From Methylobacterium hispanicum (lineage in GTDB: Bacteria > Pseudomonadota > Alphaproteobacteria > Rhizobiales > Beijerinckiaceae), in assembly GCF_022179285.1 (NCBI RefSeq), contig NZ_BPQO01000008.1, forward strand, positions 124,001-188,000: 64,000 nt of DNA. The letters are read 5' to 3'. Position numbers and translations under genes: made by a program. Shown one piece after another: positions 7,557-18,155 of the stretch. The notes under the pieces are model-generated. The model was not told the DNA's origin, did not search any database, and saw only the letters and a list, made by a program, of their open reading frames with translations. Within the stretch, counting starts at the first letter, position 1. Every line of letters starts with the position of its first letter.

Positions 7557-8354
7557 ATGCGGCTCGTGGTTGTCGGCGCCGGCGGGCGCATGGGACGGAT
7601 GCTGGTGCGGGCGGTCGCGCAGGCCGAGGGCTGCACCCTGTCGGGCGCGATCGAGCGCGCGGGCGCGGACGTCCTCGGGCAGGACGCCGGCACCCTGGCC
7701 GGCTTGCCCCCGCTGGGCGTGCCGGTCACCGACGACGCGCTCGCCGCCTTCGCTTCCACCGACGGCGTGCTCGACTTCACGGCGCCCGCCGCCACCGTGT
7801 TCTACGCCGAACTCGCCGCGCAGGCCCGCATCGTCCATGTGGTCGGCACCACGGGCCTCGGCGCGGACGACCTCGCGGCGCTGCGCGCGGCGGCCTTCCA
7901 CGCCCGCATCGTGCGCTCGGGCAACATGTCGCTCGGCGTCAACCTCGTGGCCGAGTTGGTGCGCCGGGTGGCGGCCTCGCTCGGCGCGGAGTTCGACATC
8001 GAGATCGCCGAGATGCACCACCGCCACAAGGTCGACGCCCCCTCGGGCACGGCGCTGCTCCTCGGCGAGGCGGCGGCCTCGGGGCGCGGCGTGGACCTCG
8101 CGGAGGTGCGCGTCTCGACCCGCGACGGCCATACCGGCCCGCGCCGCCCCGGCGACATCGGCTTCGCGACCCTGCGCGGCGGCAGCGTGGTCGGCGACCA
8201 CAGCGTGGTCTTCGCCGGCCCCTCCGAGCGCATCACCATCAGCCACCACGCCGAGGACCGGGCCCTCTTCGCCAGCGGCGCCGTGAAAGCCGCGCTCTGG
8301 GCCCATCCGAAGCCGCCGGGCCTCTACACGATGACAGACGTGCTCGGGCTGTAA
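7557..8354 (+). CDS. dapB: 4-hydroxy-tetrahydrodipicolinate reductase
   Basis: A 265-residue cytoplasmic enzyme of lysine and diaminopimelate synthesis, reducing hydroxy-tetrahydrodipicolinate with NAD(P)H. The nucleotide-binding loop [11 protein letters not shown] (5-15) is at the N-terminus. VVGTTGL (95-101) and the catalytic [15 protein letters not shown] (152-166, His154/His155 and Lys158) are intact. Length is normal for the family. A Shine-Dalgarno-like AGAGGGAA stretch precedes the ATG. gpmA follows after about 100 bases on the same strand, a pairing common in Hyphomicrobiales. Confidence 0.95.
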   Translation: MRLVVVGAGGRMGRMLVRAVAQAEGCTLSGAIERAGADVLGQDAGTLAGLPPLGVPVTDDALAAFASTDGVLDFTAPAATVFYAELAAQARIVHVVGTTGLGADDLAALRAAAFHARIVRSGNMSLGVNLVAELVRRVAASLGAEFDIEIAEMHHRHKVDAPSGTALLLGEAAASGRGVDLAEVRVSTRDGHTGPRRPGDIGFATLRGGSVVGDHSVVFAGPSERITISHHAEDRALFASGAVKAALWAHPKPPGLYTMTDVLGL

Positions 8355-8459
8355 GCCGGGCCGTATCCGGTCCCGCCCCCGGCTTGGGTAAGCCGGCCCG
8401 GCTCTGCTAGTAGCCCGACCAGACGGCCGGGCAGTCCCGGCGGCAAGGGATACGGATCG

Positions 8460-9092
8460 ATGGAGCGCCTGCTCGTCCTCGCTCGGCACGGCCAGAGCGA
8501 GTGGAACCTCAAGAACCTGTTCACGGGCTGGCGCAACCCGGACCTCACCGCGCTGGGCGTCGAGGAGGCCCGCAAGGCCGGCCGCTGGCTGAAGAGCGAG
8601 GGCTACGGCTTCGACGTCGCCTTCACCTCCGATCTCGGCCGGGCGCAGCGCACCTGCGCGCTGATGCTGGAGGAGATGGGCATCACCGACATCGAGGTGA
8701 TCCGCTCGCAGGCCCTCAACGAGCGCGATTACGGCGAGTTGTCCGGCCTCAACAAGGACGACGCCCGCGAGCGCTGGGGCGCCGAGCAGGTCCATCTCTG
8801 GCGCCGCTCCTACGACGTGCCGCCCCCCGGCGGCGAGAGCCTGAAGGACACGGCCGCCCGCGTGCTGCCCTTCTACATCGAGCGCATCCTGCCCCGCGTG
8901 ATGGCGGGCGACCGGGTGCTGGTGGCCGCCCACGGCAACTCGCTGCGCGCCCTCGTGATGGTGCTCGACCACATGACCACCCAGACCATCGCGGGCCTGG
9001 AGATCGCGACCGGCGTGCCGCTGGTCTATCGCCTCGCCTCCGACACCACGGTCGCGGCGAAGTCGGTGCTGGAACGGGACATCGACGTCTGA
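8460..9092 (+). CDS. gpmA: 2,3-bisphosphoglycerate-dependent phosphoglycerate mutase
   Basis: A 210-residue enzyme of glycolysis and gluconeogenesis interconverting 3- and 2-phosphoglycerate. The phosphohistidine motif ARHGQSEWN is at residues 8-16 (His10), [10 protein letters not shown] follows, and the second histidine lies in [12 protein letters not shown]. It is slightly shorter than E. coli GpmA, typical for alphaproteobacteria. CAAGGGA upstream serves as ribosome binding site. The stop codon overlaps the apparent beginning of the alkB-like frame. Confidence 0.93.
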   Translation: MERLLVLARHGQSEWNLKNLFTGWRNPDLTALGVEEARKAGRWLKSEGYGFDVAFTSDLGRAQRTCALMLEEMGITDIEVIRSQALNERDYGELSGLNKDDARERWGAEQVHLWRRSYDVPPPGGESLKDTAARVLPFYIERILPRVMAGDRVLVAAHGNSLRALVMVLDHMTTQTIAGLEIATGVPLVYRLASDTTVAAKSVLERDIDV

Positions 9093-9751
9093 GCGCGCAC
9101 CCGGAGGGCGGAATTGCGCTGGCGCCGGGGCTGGTCCACCACCCCGGCTGGCTCGACGCCGCGTCCCGCGCCGCGCTCGGGGCGGAGGTCGCGGCGGTGC
9201 TGGCCGCCGCGCCCGCCTACACGCCGCGGATGCCGCGTACGGACAAACCCTTCTCGGTGCGGATGACGAATGCCGGGCCCCTCGGCTGGGTCTCGGACCG
9301 CGCCGGCTACCGCTACCAGCCGCACCACCCCGAGACCGGCGCGCCCTGGCCGCCGCTGCCCCCGACGGTGCTCAGGGCCTGGGCGGAGCTCGCCGGCTAT
9401 CCGCACCTGCCGGAAGCCTGCCTGATCAACCTCTACGGCCCCGAGGCCCGTATGGGCCTGCACCAGGACCGGGACGAGCGGGACCTCGCCGCCCCCGTTC
9501 TCTCCTTGTCGCTCGGCGCGCCCGCCCTGTTCCGCTACGGCGGCCTGAAGCGGACCGACCCGACCCGCTCCCTGCGCCTGCGACCGGGCGACGCCCTGGT
9601 GATCGGAGGGACCTCGCGGCTGATCTTCCACGGGATCGACCGCATCCTCCCGGCCGGCGACCTCGTCGATCCCGGCGAGCCGGCTCTGCCGGGTCTCCCG
9701 CTCGGCTGGCGCCTCAACCTCACCGCCCGGCGGGTGAGTCCGCCGGCCTGA
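9089..9751 (+). CDS. alkB: AlkB-like 2-oxoglutarate/Fe(II) dioxygenase (nucleic acid demethylase)
   Basis: The reading frame encodes a complete AlkB-type dioxygenase that repairs alkylated bases by oxidative demethylation. The Fe(II) ligands are seen in LHQDRDERD (His and Asp) and in RLIFHGIDR (distal His), and the 2-oxoglutarate arginines in WRLNLTARR. The substrate-lid region [19 protein letters not shown] is also conserved. The start is unusual. Homology begins close to the gpmA stop, yet no ATG, GTG or TTG is in frame there. The choices are a CTG at 9089 overlapping the gpmA stop (CTGA), or an ATT at 9113 placed five bases after a perfect GGAGG. The first conventional codon is a GTG at 9197, inside the domain. 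Function is secure; the start is not. Confidence 0.8.
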   Translation: MSAHPEGGIALAPGLVHHPGWLDAASRAALGAEVAAVLAAAPAYTPRMPRTDKPFSVRMTNAGPLGWVSDRAGYRYQPHHPETGAPWPPLPPTVLRAWAELAGYPHLPEACLINLYGPEARMGLHQDRDERDLAAPVLSLSLGAPALFRYGGLKRTDPTRSLRLRPGDALVIGGTSRLIFHGIDRILPAGDLVDPGEPALPGLPLGWRLNLTARRVSPPA

Positions 9752-9955
9752 GGAAAGCCATCGTCTGATCCGCTGATCACGGCCGCACCCCACGGACCAC
9801 CCGGGAGACAGCCGTGCCGCGGCGGCGCGCCGGGCCGCGGGCCTCTCCGCCGCCATACCTATCGGAGCGCGGCTTGACACCGGCCGGACGGGGGAGGACC
9901 CACTAAGGCCGTGGGCGCTCGCTCGGCGAGGCGCGATCCGAATGGTCAGGTTCCG

Positions 9956-10930
9956 ATGCGGTTGCGGTACATCACGCAGGGTCTGAGAGTCGCCGGGCTC
10001 GTTCTGGCGCTGGCGGCGCCGCTGGGGACACCGCCATCGGCCCGCGCGGCCGAGATCGTCTACCCGGCCGGCTCCCGCTTCGGCTTCCAGCCGCCCGCCG
10101 ACATGGTGCCCTCACGCCGCTTCGCCGGCTTCGAGCGGCGCGAGGGCGGCGCCACGCTCTCGGTGGTGGAGTTGCCGCCGAACGCCTTCGCGGAACTCGT
10201 CACCAACTTCACGGACGCGAACCTCCTCACCCAGGGCTTCGCCGTGGAGAAGCGCGAGCCGATGAAGATCGGCGAGGCCGAGGCGATGCTGTTCACGGGT
10301 GAGCAGCCGAGCGCCCCCGGCACGGAAGGGCCCACGGTCCGCAAGCTCCTGCTCCTCGTGGGCGACCCGACCGTCACCGGGATGATCGTCGCCCAGGCGC
10401 TACCCGATGCCGAGACCGAGGCGAGTCTGCGGGCGCTCATCACGAACGTGACGATCCGGCCGCCCCTGACCCTCGCCCAGCAGGTGGACGCGCTGCCCTT
10501 CCGCATCGCCGACCCGGCGGGGTTCCGCCCGGTGCGGGTTCTGGCCGGGAACTCGGTGCTGATGACCGAGGGATCGAAAGACCAGATGCTCAACGTGGAG
10601 CAGCCGATCCTGGTCGTGGCCCAGGCGGTGCAGCAGCCGCCGGCCGCCGAGCAGCGCGACGGCTTCGCGCGCAGCGCGCTCTACGCGAACCAGACCATGA
10701 AGGATTTCGTGATCGAGCGCGCGCAGAGCTACCGCCGCAACGGCGTCGACTGGCACGAGATCGTGGCCCGCGCCGTCGATGTCCCGTCGAACAAGCCCAT
10801 CGTGGTGTCCCAGACCATCCGCTTCGCCCCGGACGGCTACCTGCGCGCGGTCGGCATCGTGCGCGAGGACCAGCGCGACGGCACGCTGTCGAAGTTCCGC
10901 CAGATCATCGACAGCGTGCAGATCAAGTAA
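9956..10930 (+). CDS. Exported protein of unknown function, two-domain
   Basis: A 324-residue protein with a clear Sec signal peptide: basic MRLR, a hydrophobic stretch to about residue 25, and a likely cut after ARA (about 30). The mature protein appears to be built from two halves of about 140 residues. Each has a PAGxRF/PAGFRPV opening and ends in a short strand before a proline (NVTIRPPL and DSVQIK), reminiscent of DUF1795/PsbP-like folds. I recognise no catalytic motif. An upstream GTG (9911) would add residues before the signal peptide and is less likely. A TTGACA at 9874 may be part of its promoter. It stands alone between alkB and a convergent membrane protein gene. Confidence 0.65.
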   Translation: MRLRYITQGLRVAGLVLALAAPLGTPPSARAAEIVYPAGSRFGFQPPADMVPSRRFAGFERREGGATLSVVELPPNAFAELVTNFTDANLLTQGFAVEKREPMKIGEAEAMLFTGEQPSAPGTEGPTVRKLLLLVGDPTVTGMIVAQALPDAETEASLRALITNVTIRPPLTLAQQVDALPFRIADPAGFRPVRVLAGNSVLMTEGSKDQMLNVEQPILVVAQAVQQPPAAEQRDGFARSALYANQTMKDFVIERAQSYRRNGVDWHEIVARAVDVPSNKPIVVSQTIRFAPDGYLRAVGIVREDQRDGTLSKFRQIIDSVQIK

Positions 10931-11045
10931 GCGGGTCGGGTCACGGGGCATCCGCGGCGCGTGCCGGCGACCAACGGCTCGCCATCACCCGCTCCGGGCA
11001 TCCGGGGCAACGGCTCTCTCCTGTGCGCCGGGGGCTCCGCGGCCG

Positions 11046-13259
11046 TCACGGTGTCCGGCGGGACGTCCGGCGCGGCCACCGCGTCCAGACCGCGAACCCT
11101 GCGATCGCCGCGAGGGCGAGTGCGGCCAGCGCGAGGCCGAGGCCGAGGCCCCTCGGCCGATAGCGGAGCACCAGGTCGCCGGCCCCGGCCGGAATCACCA
11201 CGGACGGCAGGATCGCGTTGACGATCTCAACGGTGAGCGGCTGCCCGTTCCACGCGGCCTCGTAGCCCGGGTACCAGGCCCGCGCCCATACGATGCGACC
11301 GCCTGGGCCGGCCAGCCCGTAGCGCGCCTCCCGGACATCCTCCTCGGCCCTCCTGATCTCTGCGCCTTCGGGCAGGCGCGACAGCGTACCGGGCAGGCTC
11401 GGCAGCGTCCGCTCGAACAGGACCCCGCTCTCGACGGATCGGTGCACCCAGCCCGGGCCGGCCACGGCCGCGAAGGCCACGGCCCGCGCACCCGCCTGCG
11501 CCGTGACCCGCGTCACGCGGGCGAGGTCGAGGGTGCTCGCGCCGGTCACGGGATCCGGGCGCGTCCAGCGCTCGGCCGCGTCGGGGCAGGACCCGCCGAT
11601 GTAATCCAGGCAGAGGTCTCCGAAGCCCCGCCCGCGCATCGGCGAGTAGCCGGCGATCGCGGCGTTGCCGGTGTAGAGGGCGGTGTTGCCCTGCGGGAAG
11701 GCGAGATACAGGCCGGCCGGGGCATCGCGGATGTCCGGCCTCCTGAACAGGGCCCGCTCGAACAGGAGCAGCGCCGTGTCGCCCTGCCGCAGACCGGGCT
11801 CGCCGCGGTAGGCCGCCCGCTCCATCGGCGGCCGCCAGTCCGGGAACTGACTGTTGCCCGGAAAGATCTTGGTCAGCGCCGCGAAGATGGCGATGTGGCT
11901 CATACCGATGGCGATCAGCCCCGTCCGGATTCGGGGCCCCCCGCGGCGCAGGACGATCAGCACGACCAGGACCACCGGCAGGAGAAGCAGGAGATTCACG
12001 CCGATCGCATCGACGAGCGGGAGGCCGGCGAGGAGGCCGGTGCCGAGGATCAGCGCCGACGCCCGGCGGGCGGACCAGACGTGCCCCGGCTGGCCGAGGA
12101 ACCACGCCCCCAGGACCGCGCAGCCGATCTGGAAGTAGGGAAGGAAGCGGAAGGGCCAGCGCAGCTGCGACACGCCCGGTGCCGCGGCCAGGAGACCGAG
12201 CACGAGGGTCGCGGCGAGGAGGAGCGCGGCACCGGTGCCGGCCGGCCCGCGCATCCGCGGCCACGCGCCGTGCAGCATGGCGACCGGGATCCACCAGCCC
12301 ACGTACTGCATCGGCGGCGAGACGACGAGCGAGAGGCCGCCGAAGCTGATCCAGGCCTGCGGGAAGACCGGCGCGCCGATCGCGACGAGCGTCGGGAGCG
12401 GTGTCTGCCACTGGTGCAGGTCGAACGATTCCGCCAGCCGCGCGGTGCTGCCGATCGCGGCCGCGAGCGGCATCCAGGCGGGCGCCGCGAGCGCGAAGCC
12501 GAGGCCCGCCGCCAGCACGGCCCGAAGGCCCGCCCGCCGATCCGCGCCGGCGAAAGCCCCCGCCGCCACGCCCGCCGCCAGACCCGCCAGCAGGGCCGCG
12601 TCCGCGAAGGGCCAGCCGCTCGCCACCACGAGGAAGACCGCCAGCGCCGCGGGCGCGATGAAGCGGCTGTCCTGCCCGGCCCAGATCAGGAAGGCGGCCG
12701 CCCACGAGAGCCAAGCCGCGCTGACGAGGCCCGGCACCCAGCTCACCGCACCCCAGTCGACGACGCCGAGGCAGGTGGCGCCGGCGAGGCCGCCGAGCAC
12801 GGCGAAGGGCCGCCCGGTGCCGATGCTGCGCCCGAGCGCGTAAGTGCCCGCGCCGAGAAGGCCGACATGGAAGACGGCGTAGAAGGCGGCCGCCCTGTCG
12901 AGGCGTTCGAAGCCGTCGAGCACGCGGTAGAGCGCGAGGCAGACGGGGTTCAAAAGGCCGTACTGGTACTCGGCGAGGAACGCCCCGCCCTGGAACAGGC
13001 GCGGCGTGAGGAACGGCCACTCTCCCGACCGGATCAGCCGGGCGATCTCGAGGAAGCCGGGCAGGAAGTAGGACTGGGCATCGTCCCGGAAATAGAAGCT
13101 CGGCTCGTGCAGGAGGGGAATCGCCGCGGTCGCGGCGGCGAGGCAGGCGGCCAGGAGGGCGTGGCCGATCTCCGCGCCGGCCCGGGAGCGGGGGCTCCCG
13201 GACGGGGCTCCGCCGGAGATCGCCGCCCGCCCGGCGAGCGGGCCGGTGCCGGTCGTCAT
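11046..13259 (-). CDS. Large polytopic membrane protein, YfhO-like/glycosyltransferase-like
   Basis: A 737-residue inner-membrane protein with roughly a dozen hydrophobic segments and a long periplasmic-type C-terminal region (about 500-690) before a final helix. The first loop carries YFRDDAQSYFLPG, an acidic motif in the position of the DD/DE motif of GT-C glycosyltransferases and YfhO proteins. I infer transfer of a sugar or another polyprenyl-linked group, without knowing the acceptor. The ATG at 13259 overlaps the TGA of the methyltransferase gene (ATGA). With the GT2 gene it forms a three-gene cassette typical of lipid or wall glycan decoration. Confidence 0.65.
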   Translation of the reverse strand: MTTGTGPLAGRAAISGGAPSGSPRSRAGAEIGHALLAACLAAATAAIPLLHEPSFYFRDDAQSYFLPGFLEIARLIRSGEWPFLTPRLFQGGAFLAEYQYGLLNPVCLALYRVLDGFERLDRAAAFYAVFHVGLLGAGTYALGRSIGTGRPFAVLGGLAGATCLGVVDWGAVSWVPGLVSAAWLSWAAAFLIWAGQDSRFIAPAALAVFLVVASGWPFADAALLAGLAAGVAAGAFAGADRRAGLRAVLAAGLGFALAAPAWMPLAAAIGSTARLAESFDLHQWQTPLPTLVAIGAPVFPQAWISFGGLSLVVSPPMQYVGWWIPVAMLHGAWPRMRGPAGTGAALLLAATLVLGLLAAAPGVSQLRWPFRFLPYFQIGCAVLGAWFLGQPGHVWSARRASALILGTGLLAGLPLVDAIGVNLLLLLPVVLVVLIVLRRGGPRIRTGLIAIGMSHIAIFAALTKIFPGNSQFPDWRPPMERAAYRGEPGLRQGDTALLLFERALFRRPDIRDAPAGLYLAFPQGNTALYTGNAAIAGYSPMRGRGFGDLCLDYIGGSCPDAAERWTRPDPVTGASTLDLARVTRVTAQAGARAVAFAAVAGPGWVHRSVESGVLFERTLPSLPGTLSRLPEGAEIRRAEEDVREARYGLAGPGGRIVWARAWYPGYEAAWNGQPLTVEIVNAILPSVVIPAGAGDLVLRYRPRGLGLGLALAALALAAIAGFAVWTRWPRRTSRRTP

Positions 13260-13990
13260 CGCGTCCACACCGCCAGGACCGACTTGCCCGCCCGGTAGCC
13301 GATGAGAGGATCGACGCGGCGCGAGAGGGGCACCATCAGCCGGTCCCAGACGGCGATCTGCCGGGCCGTGGGCATCGTCTGACGCAGGAGCGCGGCGTTG
13401 GCGAACGATGCGGCCAGGCCCACGCTGTCGAGGTAGCGCAGCCGCACGAGCCTCAGGCCGTCCGGCGCGACCGCCCGAAGGCTGGCGCTGGTGTAGCGCC
13501 GCTCGTGCCCGATCGCCGCGTCGAAGGGCGAGTAGAGGCGGGGATGGGCGGGTGCCAGCACCACGAGGGCGCCGCCCGGGGCGAGAGCCGCCGCCGCCCG
13601 CGCGAGTTCCGCCCGGTCCTCCCGGACGTGTTCGAGAACGTCGATGTAGAGGATCGCGTCGTAGGGCTCCGGGTCGCCACAGGAGCCGGTGTAGGACGCG
13701 AGCGTGCCGTGGCAGGCGCGGACGTGCGCCGGCAGCGTCCCCGCCGCCGCCTTCGCGGCGAGCGCGGCGGCGAAGCGGCGGTCCGGCTCGAGGCAGGTCC
13801 AGTGCGTCACGCCGGGCCGGCGGGCCAGGATCTCCGCGGTCGCACCGAGACCGGCCCCGACATCGAGCACCCGGCCGCGCAGGAACGGTGCTATCTCGCG
13901 CGACCAGTAGGCCTTCCAGGAACGTGCCGCGGCGAAAAGGTCGAGTTCGGTGCCGACGTAGCCGTCCGCGGTCAGGAGGCCGCTTTCCAT
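13256..13990 (-). CDS. Class I SAM-dependent methyltransferase
   Basis: A 244-residue Rossmann-fold methyltransferase. Motif I is VLDVGAGLGATAEIL (about 41-55), followed by an acidic residue in CLEPDRRF and the motif IV region ILYIDVLEHVRED. This is the UbiE/Methyltransf_11-like type. The context, between a GT2 glycosyltransferase (upstream, overlapping) and a YfhO-like protein (downstream, ATGA overlap), suggests methylation of a glycan or lipid-linked intermediate rather than a quinone. The ATG at 14005 is an alternative start five residues earlier. The substrate is unknown. Confidence 0.75.
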   Translation of the reverse strand: MESGLLTADGYVGTELDLFAAARSWKAYWSREIAPFLRGRVLDVGAGLGATAEILARRPGVTHWTCLEPDRRFAAALAAKAAAGTLPAHVRACHGTLASYTGSCGDPEPYDAILYIDVLEHVREDRAELARAAAALAPGGALVVLAPAHPRLYSPFDAAIGHERRYTSASLRAVAPDGLRLVRLRYLDSVGLAASFANAALLRQTMPTARQIAVWDRLMVPLSRRVDPLIGYRAGKSVLAVWTR

Positions 13991-15141
13991 GTCGTCCGTT
14001 CCCATGCCGCGTCTTGCCACGCCATCCCTTGCCCAGCTGCCTCGTCCGGCGGCACCCCGGAGGAGGGCGGGGACGCCCGCTGCGCCGGATCCGCGCTCGG
14101 GACCAGGAAGCGCTCGGCCTCGCGGGCCGGCACCACCTCGGACAGGGACCGGCGGTTGAGGTGCGAGGCCGCGGAGGCGAGCGCGAGGAGGATCGCCTGA
14201 AGCAGCGCGACGAGGAGCAGGCCGGCCGCGCTCGTGGCCCAGCCCGGCACGGCCATGTCCGTGCCGAAGCGGATCGCGACCACCGCGACCAGCGCGGCGA
14301 CGAGGCCGCCGGAGAAGAGCCCGAGGGCGATCAGGAGCCGGACGAGGCAGACGTCCTCGAAGACCGCGATCGCGTTGAGCCCGTGCCGGATCAGGCTGGT
14401 CAGGTTCATGCTGGAGCGGCCCGCGTAGCGCGTGCCCCGGTCCAGGCGCACGCGGTGCAGGGGCAGGCCGGACCGCAGCAGCGTCGCGGCGAAATGGCTC
14501 CACAGCGCCGGGCTGTGGACGAGGCGGGCCAGCGCCCGCGGCGGGATCACGCAGTAATGGCCGAAATCGATCGTCTTGCCGGTCCCGATCACGAAGAAGG
14601 CCTTGAACACGGCGTAGCCCAGGGCGAAGCGCGCGCCCTCGAAGCGGCGGCCGCGCCGCACGCAGATGATCGCGTCCGGATGGGCCGCACTCGTGTCCAA
14701 GAGGTACGGGATGTGTTCCGGACGATCCTCGCCGTCCCCGTCCATCACGATCACGGCGCGGTAGGAGGCCGCGCGGGCGCTCGCGACGGTGAGGCCGACC
14801 GCGATGGCGCGTTGGTGCCCCAGATTGGCGACCAGGGTCGCCCGCCGGAGGCGCAGGCGCGGCGCCGCGTCGGCGATGGCGCGCAGCGTCTCGTCCCCGC
14901 ACTGCCACGAGCCGTCGTCGACCACGATGAGGTCGGCCGTCAGATTCCGCGTCTCGCAGACGGTCCCGATCGACTGGGCGAGATGCCGGAAGGCCGCCCA
15001 GTCGTTGTAGACCGGTACGACGATGCCGATCGGCAACGCGTCCTCCCCGGCGGTCGCGCGCAGGCCTGCCAATTCCTGTGCGGCGCGGGCGAAACGGTCC
15101 CCGGGCCGCTCCGGCGGAGCGTCGACCACGTCCCTCATCAT
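13972..15141 (-). CDS. Family 2 glycosyltransferase, DPM/GtrB-like
   Basis: A membrane-associated glycosyltransferase of about 389 residues. The GT-A domain shows IGIVVPVYNDW, the nucleotide-binding LIVVDDGS, and the metal-binding VMDGDGEDRPE. Two hydrophobic C-terminal segments (around LLIALGLFSGGLVAALVAVV and the following AGLLLVALLQAILLAL) match polyprenyl-phosphate sugar synthases such as DPM1/GtrB. It probably loads a sugar on undecaprenyl phosphate for use by the YfhO-like protein two genes on. The frame extends 28 codons upstream of the chosen ATG, but that part is low-complexity. It overlaps the methyltransferase start. Confidence 0.75.
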   Translation of the reverse strand: MMRDVVDAPPERPGDRFARAAQELAGLRATAGEDALPIGIVVPVYNDWAAFRHLAQSIGTVCETRNLTADLIVVDDGSWQCGDETLRAIADAAPRLRLRRATLVANLGHQRAIAVGLTVASARAASYRAVIVMDGDGEDRPEHIPYLLDTSAAHPDAIICVRRGRRFEGARFALGYAVFKAFFVIGTGKTIDFGHYCVIPPRALARLVHSPALWSHFAATLLRSGLPLHRVRLDRGTRYAGRSSMNLTSLIRHGLNAIAVFEDVCLVRLLIALGLFSGGLVAALVAVVAIRFGTDMAVPGWATSAAGLLLVALLQAILLALASAASHLNRRSLSEVVPAREAERFLVPSADPAQRASPPSSGVPPDEAAGQGMAWQDAAWERTTWKAAS

Positions 15142-15268
15142 CCCCCCGGGCGCCGACGGTTCCGGTCGCGCTGGTCCGGGTAGCGGACGCCCTGAGCCGG
15201 CTCGACGGGCAGGATGGCGAAACACGGTTAAGGACGGATGTAGGAGACGGGCAGGCCGCGCCGAAACG

Positions 15269-15300
15269 GATCGGGGCGCGGCTCGCGCCGCGCCCCGATC
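15269..15300 (-). terminator. Perfect 14-bp hairpin after oxlT
   Basis: A perfect 14-base inverted repeat (15269-15282 and 15287-15300) with a TCGC loop lies 26 bases beyond the oxlT stop on the minus strand. The tail in that direction is only weakly T-rich (CCGTTTCGG). It is likely the end of the oxlT transcript, separating it from the downstream GT2 gene. Confidence 0.6.
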
Positions 15301-15325
15301 TCGTCGCAGGTCCGTGAGGCCGGGA

Positions 15326-16618
15326 TCAGTGCCCGGTGGAGACCGGGTTCATCACACCGTTGCGGGCATGGTGGGCCTTCAGCATCGGACGGAGTGCCGT
15401 GATGGCGAGCGCCGCCGCGGTCAGGTCCATGATGGCGACCGTGTAGAGCACGGTCGACCACGTGCCGGTGGCCTGCATCAGGAGGTTGCCGACCGGGACG
15501 AACAGAGCGGCGAGGCCCTTGGCGCAGTAGAGTACGCCGTAGATCTTGCCGATGTGCTTCGAGCCGAAGGTGTCGGCGGCGGTGGCCGAGAACAGGGAGT
15601 ACACCTCGCCCCAGGCCAGGAACACGATGCCCGAGAGGATCACGAAGGCCCAGGGGTTCGAGCCGAAGTAGCCCAGCGCCACGATGCCGATGCCCTCCAT
15701 CGCGAAGGCGATGAACATCGTCTTCTCGCGGCCGATCTTGTCCGAGACCCAGCCGAAGAGGGGACGCGAGACGCCGTTCATGATGCGGTCGAGCATCAGC
15801 GCGAAGGGCAGCGCCGCCATGGCGAAGAAGTACAGGTTCACCTGGAAGTTCTTCACCCCGAGGTCCTGCGCGATCACGCCGAGCTGGGCCACCGCCATCA
15901 GGCCGCCGGTCACCGTGCAGGTGAACATCAGCAGCATCACCCAGAAGACCTTCGTGTTGAGGGCCTCCTTGAGGGTGTAGTCGCGCCGGGACTGGAGCAC
16001 GGTCGAGGAGAACTTGACTTCGCCGCCGGACGGGCCGCGCACGAAGATCGCCGCCAGGATGATCACCGCGCCCTGGATCAGGCCGAAGGTGAAGAAGGCC
16101 TGGGCGTAGCTGCCCGCATCGATCATCTTGGCGATGGGCAGGATGGTCAGCGCCGAGCCCGCGCCGTAGCCGCCCGCCGTCAGGCCGACCGCGAGGCCGC
16201 GCCGGTCCGGGAACCACTTCAGGGCGTTGTTGATGCAGGTGGCGTAGACGCAGCCGACGCCGATGCCGCCGACGATGGAGCCCATGTAGAAGCCGGTGAG
16301 CGAGGTCGCGTAGGAGTTCACCACCCAGGCGAGACCCGTCATCAGGCCGCCGAACATCAGCACCTTGCTGGGGCCGTACTTGTCGATGAAGTAGCCCTCG
16401 ATCGGGGTGAGCCAGGTCTGGACCACCACGAAGATGGTGAAGGCGACCTGGATCGCGGCGCGATCCCAGCCGAAGGTCTTCTGAATCTCGGGGACGAATA
16501 GGGTCCAGGCGTACTGGATGTTGGCGGCTGCCACCATGCAGAGTACACCGAGCCCGAGCTGGAGCCAGCGTCCCGCCATGGGTCTCGCCTCTGCGCGTAT
16601 TGCGGCGGAGGATGTCAT
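15326..16618 (-). CDS. oxlT: Oxalate/formate antiporter (MFS, OxlT family)
   Basis: A 430-residue major facilitator with 12 predicted membrane segments, predicted to exchange oxalate for formate across the inner membrane. It shows the OxlT-type N-terminal QYAWTLFVPEIQKTFGW and GYFIDKYGP. It also carries the two charged residues central to OxlT substrate binding: an Arg in LDRIMNGVSRPLFGW and the membrane-embedded Lys in YCAKGLAAL. The ATG at 16618 follows GGAGA at a good distance; an upstream in-frame start is less likely. Other OFA-family substrates are possible, but the retained Arg/Lys pair favours dicarboxylate/formate exchange. No oxalate decarboxylation genes are in the window. Confidence 0.85.
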   Translation of the reverse strand: MTSSAAIRAEARPMAGRWLQLGLGVLCMVAAANIQYAWTLFVPEIQKTFGWDRAAIQVAFTIFVVVQTWLTPIEGYFIDKYGPSKVLMFGGLMTGLAWVVNSYATSLTGFYMGSIVGGIGVGCVYATCINNALKWFPDRRGLAVGLTAGGYGAGSALTILPIAKMIDAGSYAQAFFTFGLIQGAVIILAAIFVRGPSGGEVKFSSTVLQSRRDYTLKEALNTKVFWVMLLMFTCTVTGGLMAVAQLGVIAQDLGVKNFQVNLYFFAMAALPFALMLDRIMNGVSRPLFGWVSDKIGREKTMFIAFAMEGIGIVALGYFGSNPWAFVILSGIVFLAWGEVYSLFSATAADTFGSKHIGKIYGVLYCAKGLAALFVPVGNLLMQATGTWSTVLYTVAIMDLTAAALAITALRPMLKAHHARNGVMNPVSTGH

Positions 16619-16763
16619 GGGCGTCTCCTTCTCCCTCGCCGGCAATAGGTTCGCGATCGGACAAATGTCCTCCCGCGCCTCCGGTCGATGCTTTCCCAGC
16701 GACCACCATCATTTGGTAAGATACGGCGGCATCGCTGGTATGCAGTATTTGTAATGATGACAG

Positions 16764-16799
16764 CGTTGGCAACCGGAATTTTCTTGCCGGGTGCCAACG
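16764..16799. promoter_or_regulatory. Inverted repeat in the oxlT upstream region
   Basis: The comparatively AT-rich 235-base gap upstream of oxlT holds an 8-base perfect inverted repeat, CGTTGGCA (16764-16771) and TGCCAACG (16792-16799), 20 bases apart. A further partial GGCAA/TTGCC pair lies inside it. It could be an operator for a carbon-source regulator of oxlT. No experimentally known site matches that I can name. Confidence 0.35.
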
Positions 16800-16853
16800 A
16801 AATTTTTGCATGGGAGGCGCATTTTTCAGGATTAGAGGTCTTTCTAGAACGTG

Positions 16854-18155
<1,302 letters not shown>

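Noticed and set aside
8354..8403. Inverted repeat AGCCGGGCCG/CGGCCCGGCT after dapB as a terminator
   Set aside because: The loop is 30 bases long and no T-run follows. The arms are low-complexity GC, so chance is likely.
10779..13298. An 839-codon plus-strand open frame
   Set aside because: It is antisense to the polytopic membrane protein gene. Its product is Arg/Gly/Pro/Glu-rich without domain or hydrophobic pattern, as expected of an opposite-strand frame in GC-rich DNA.
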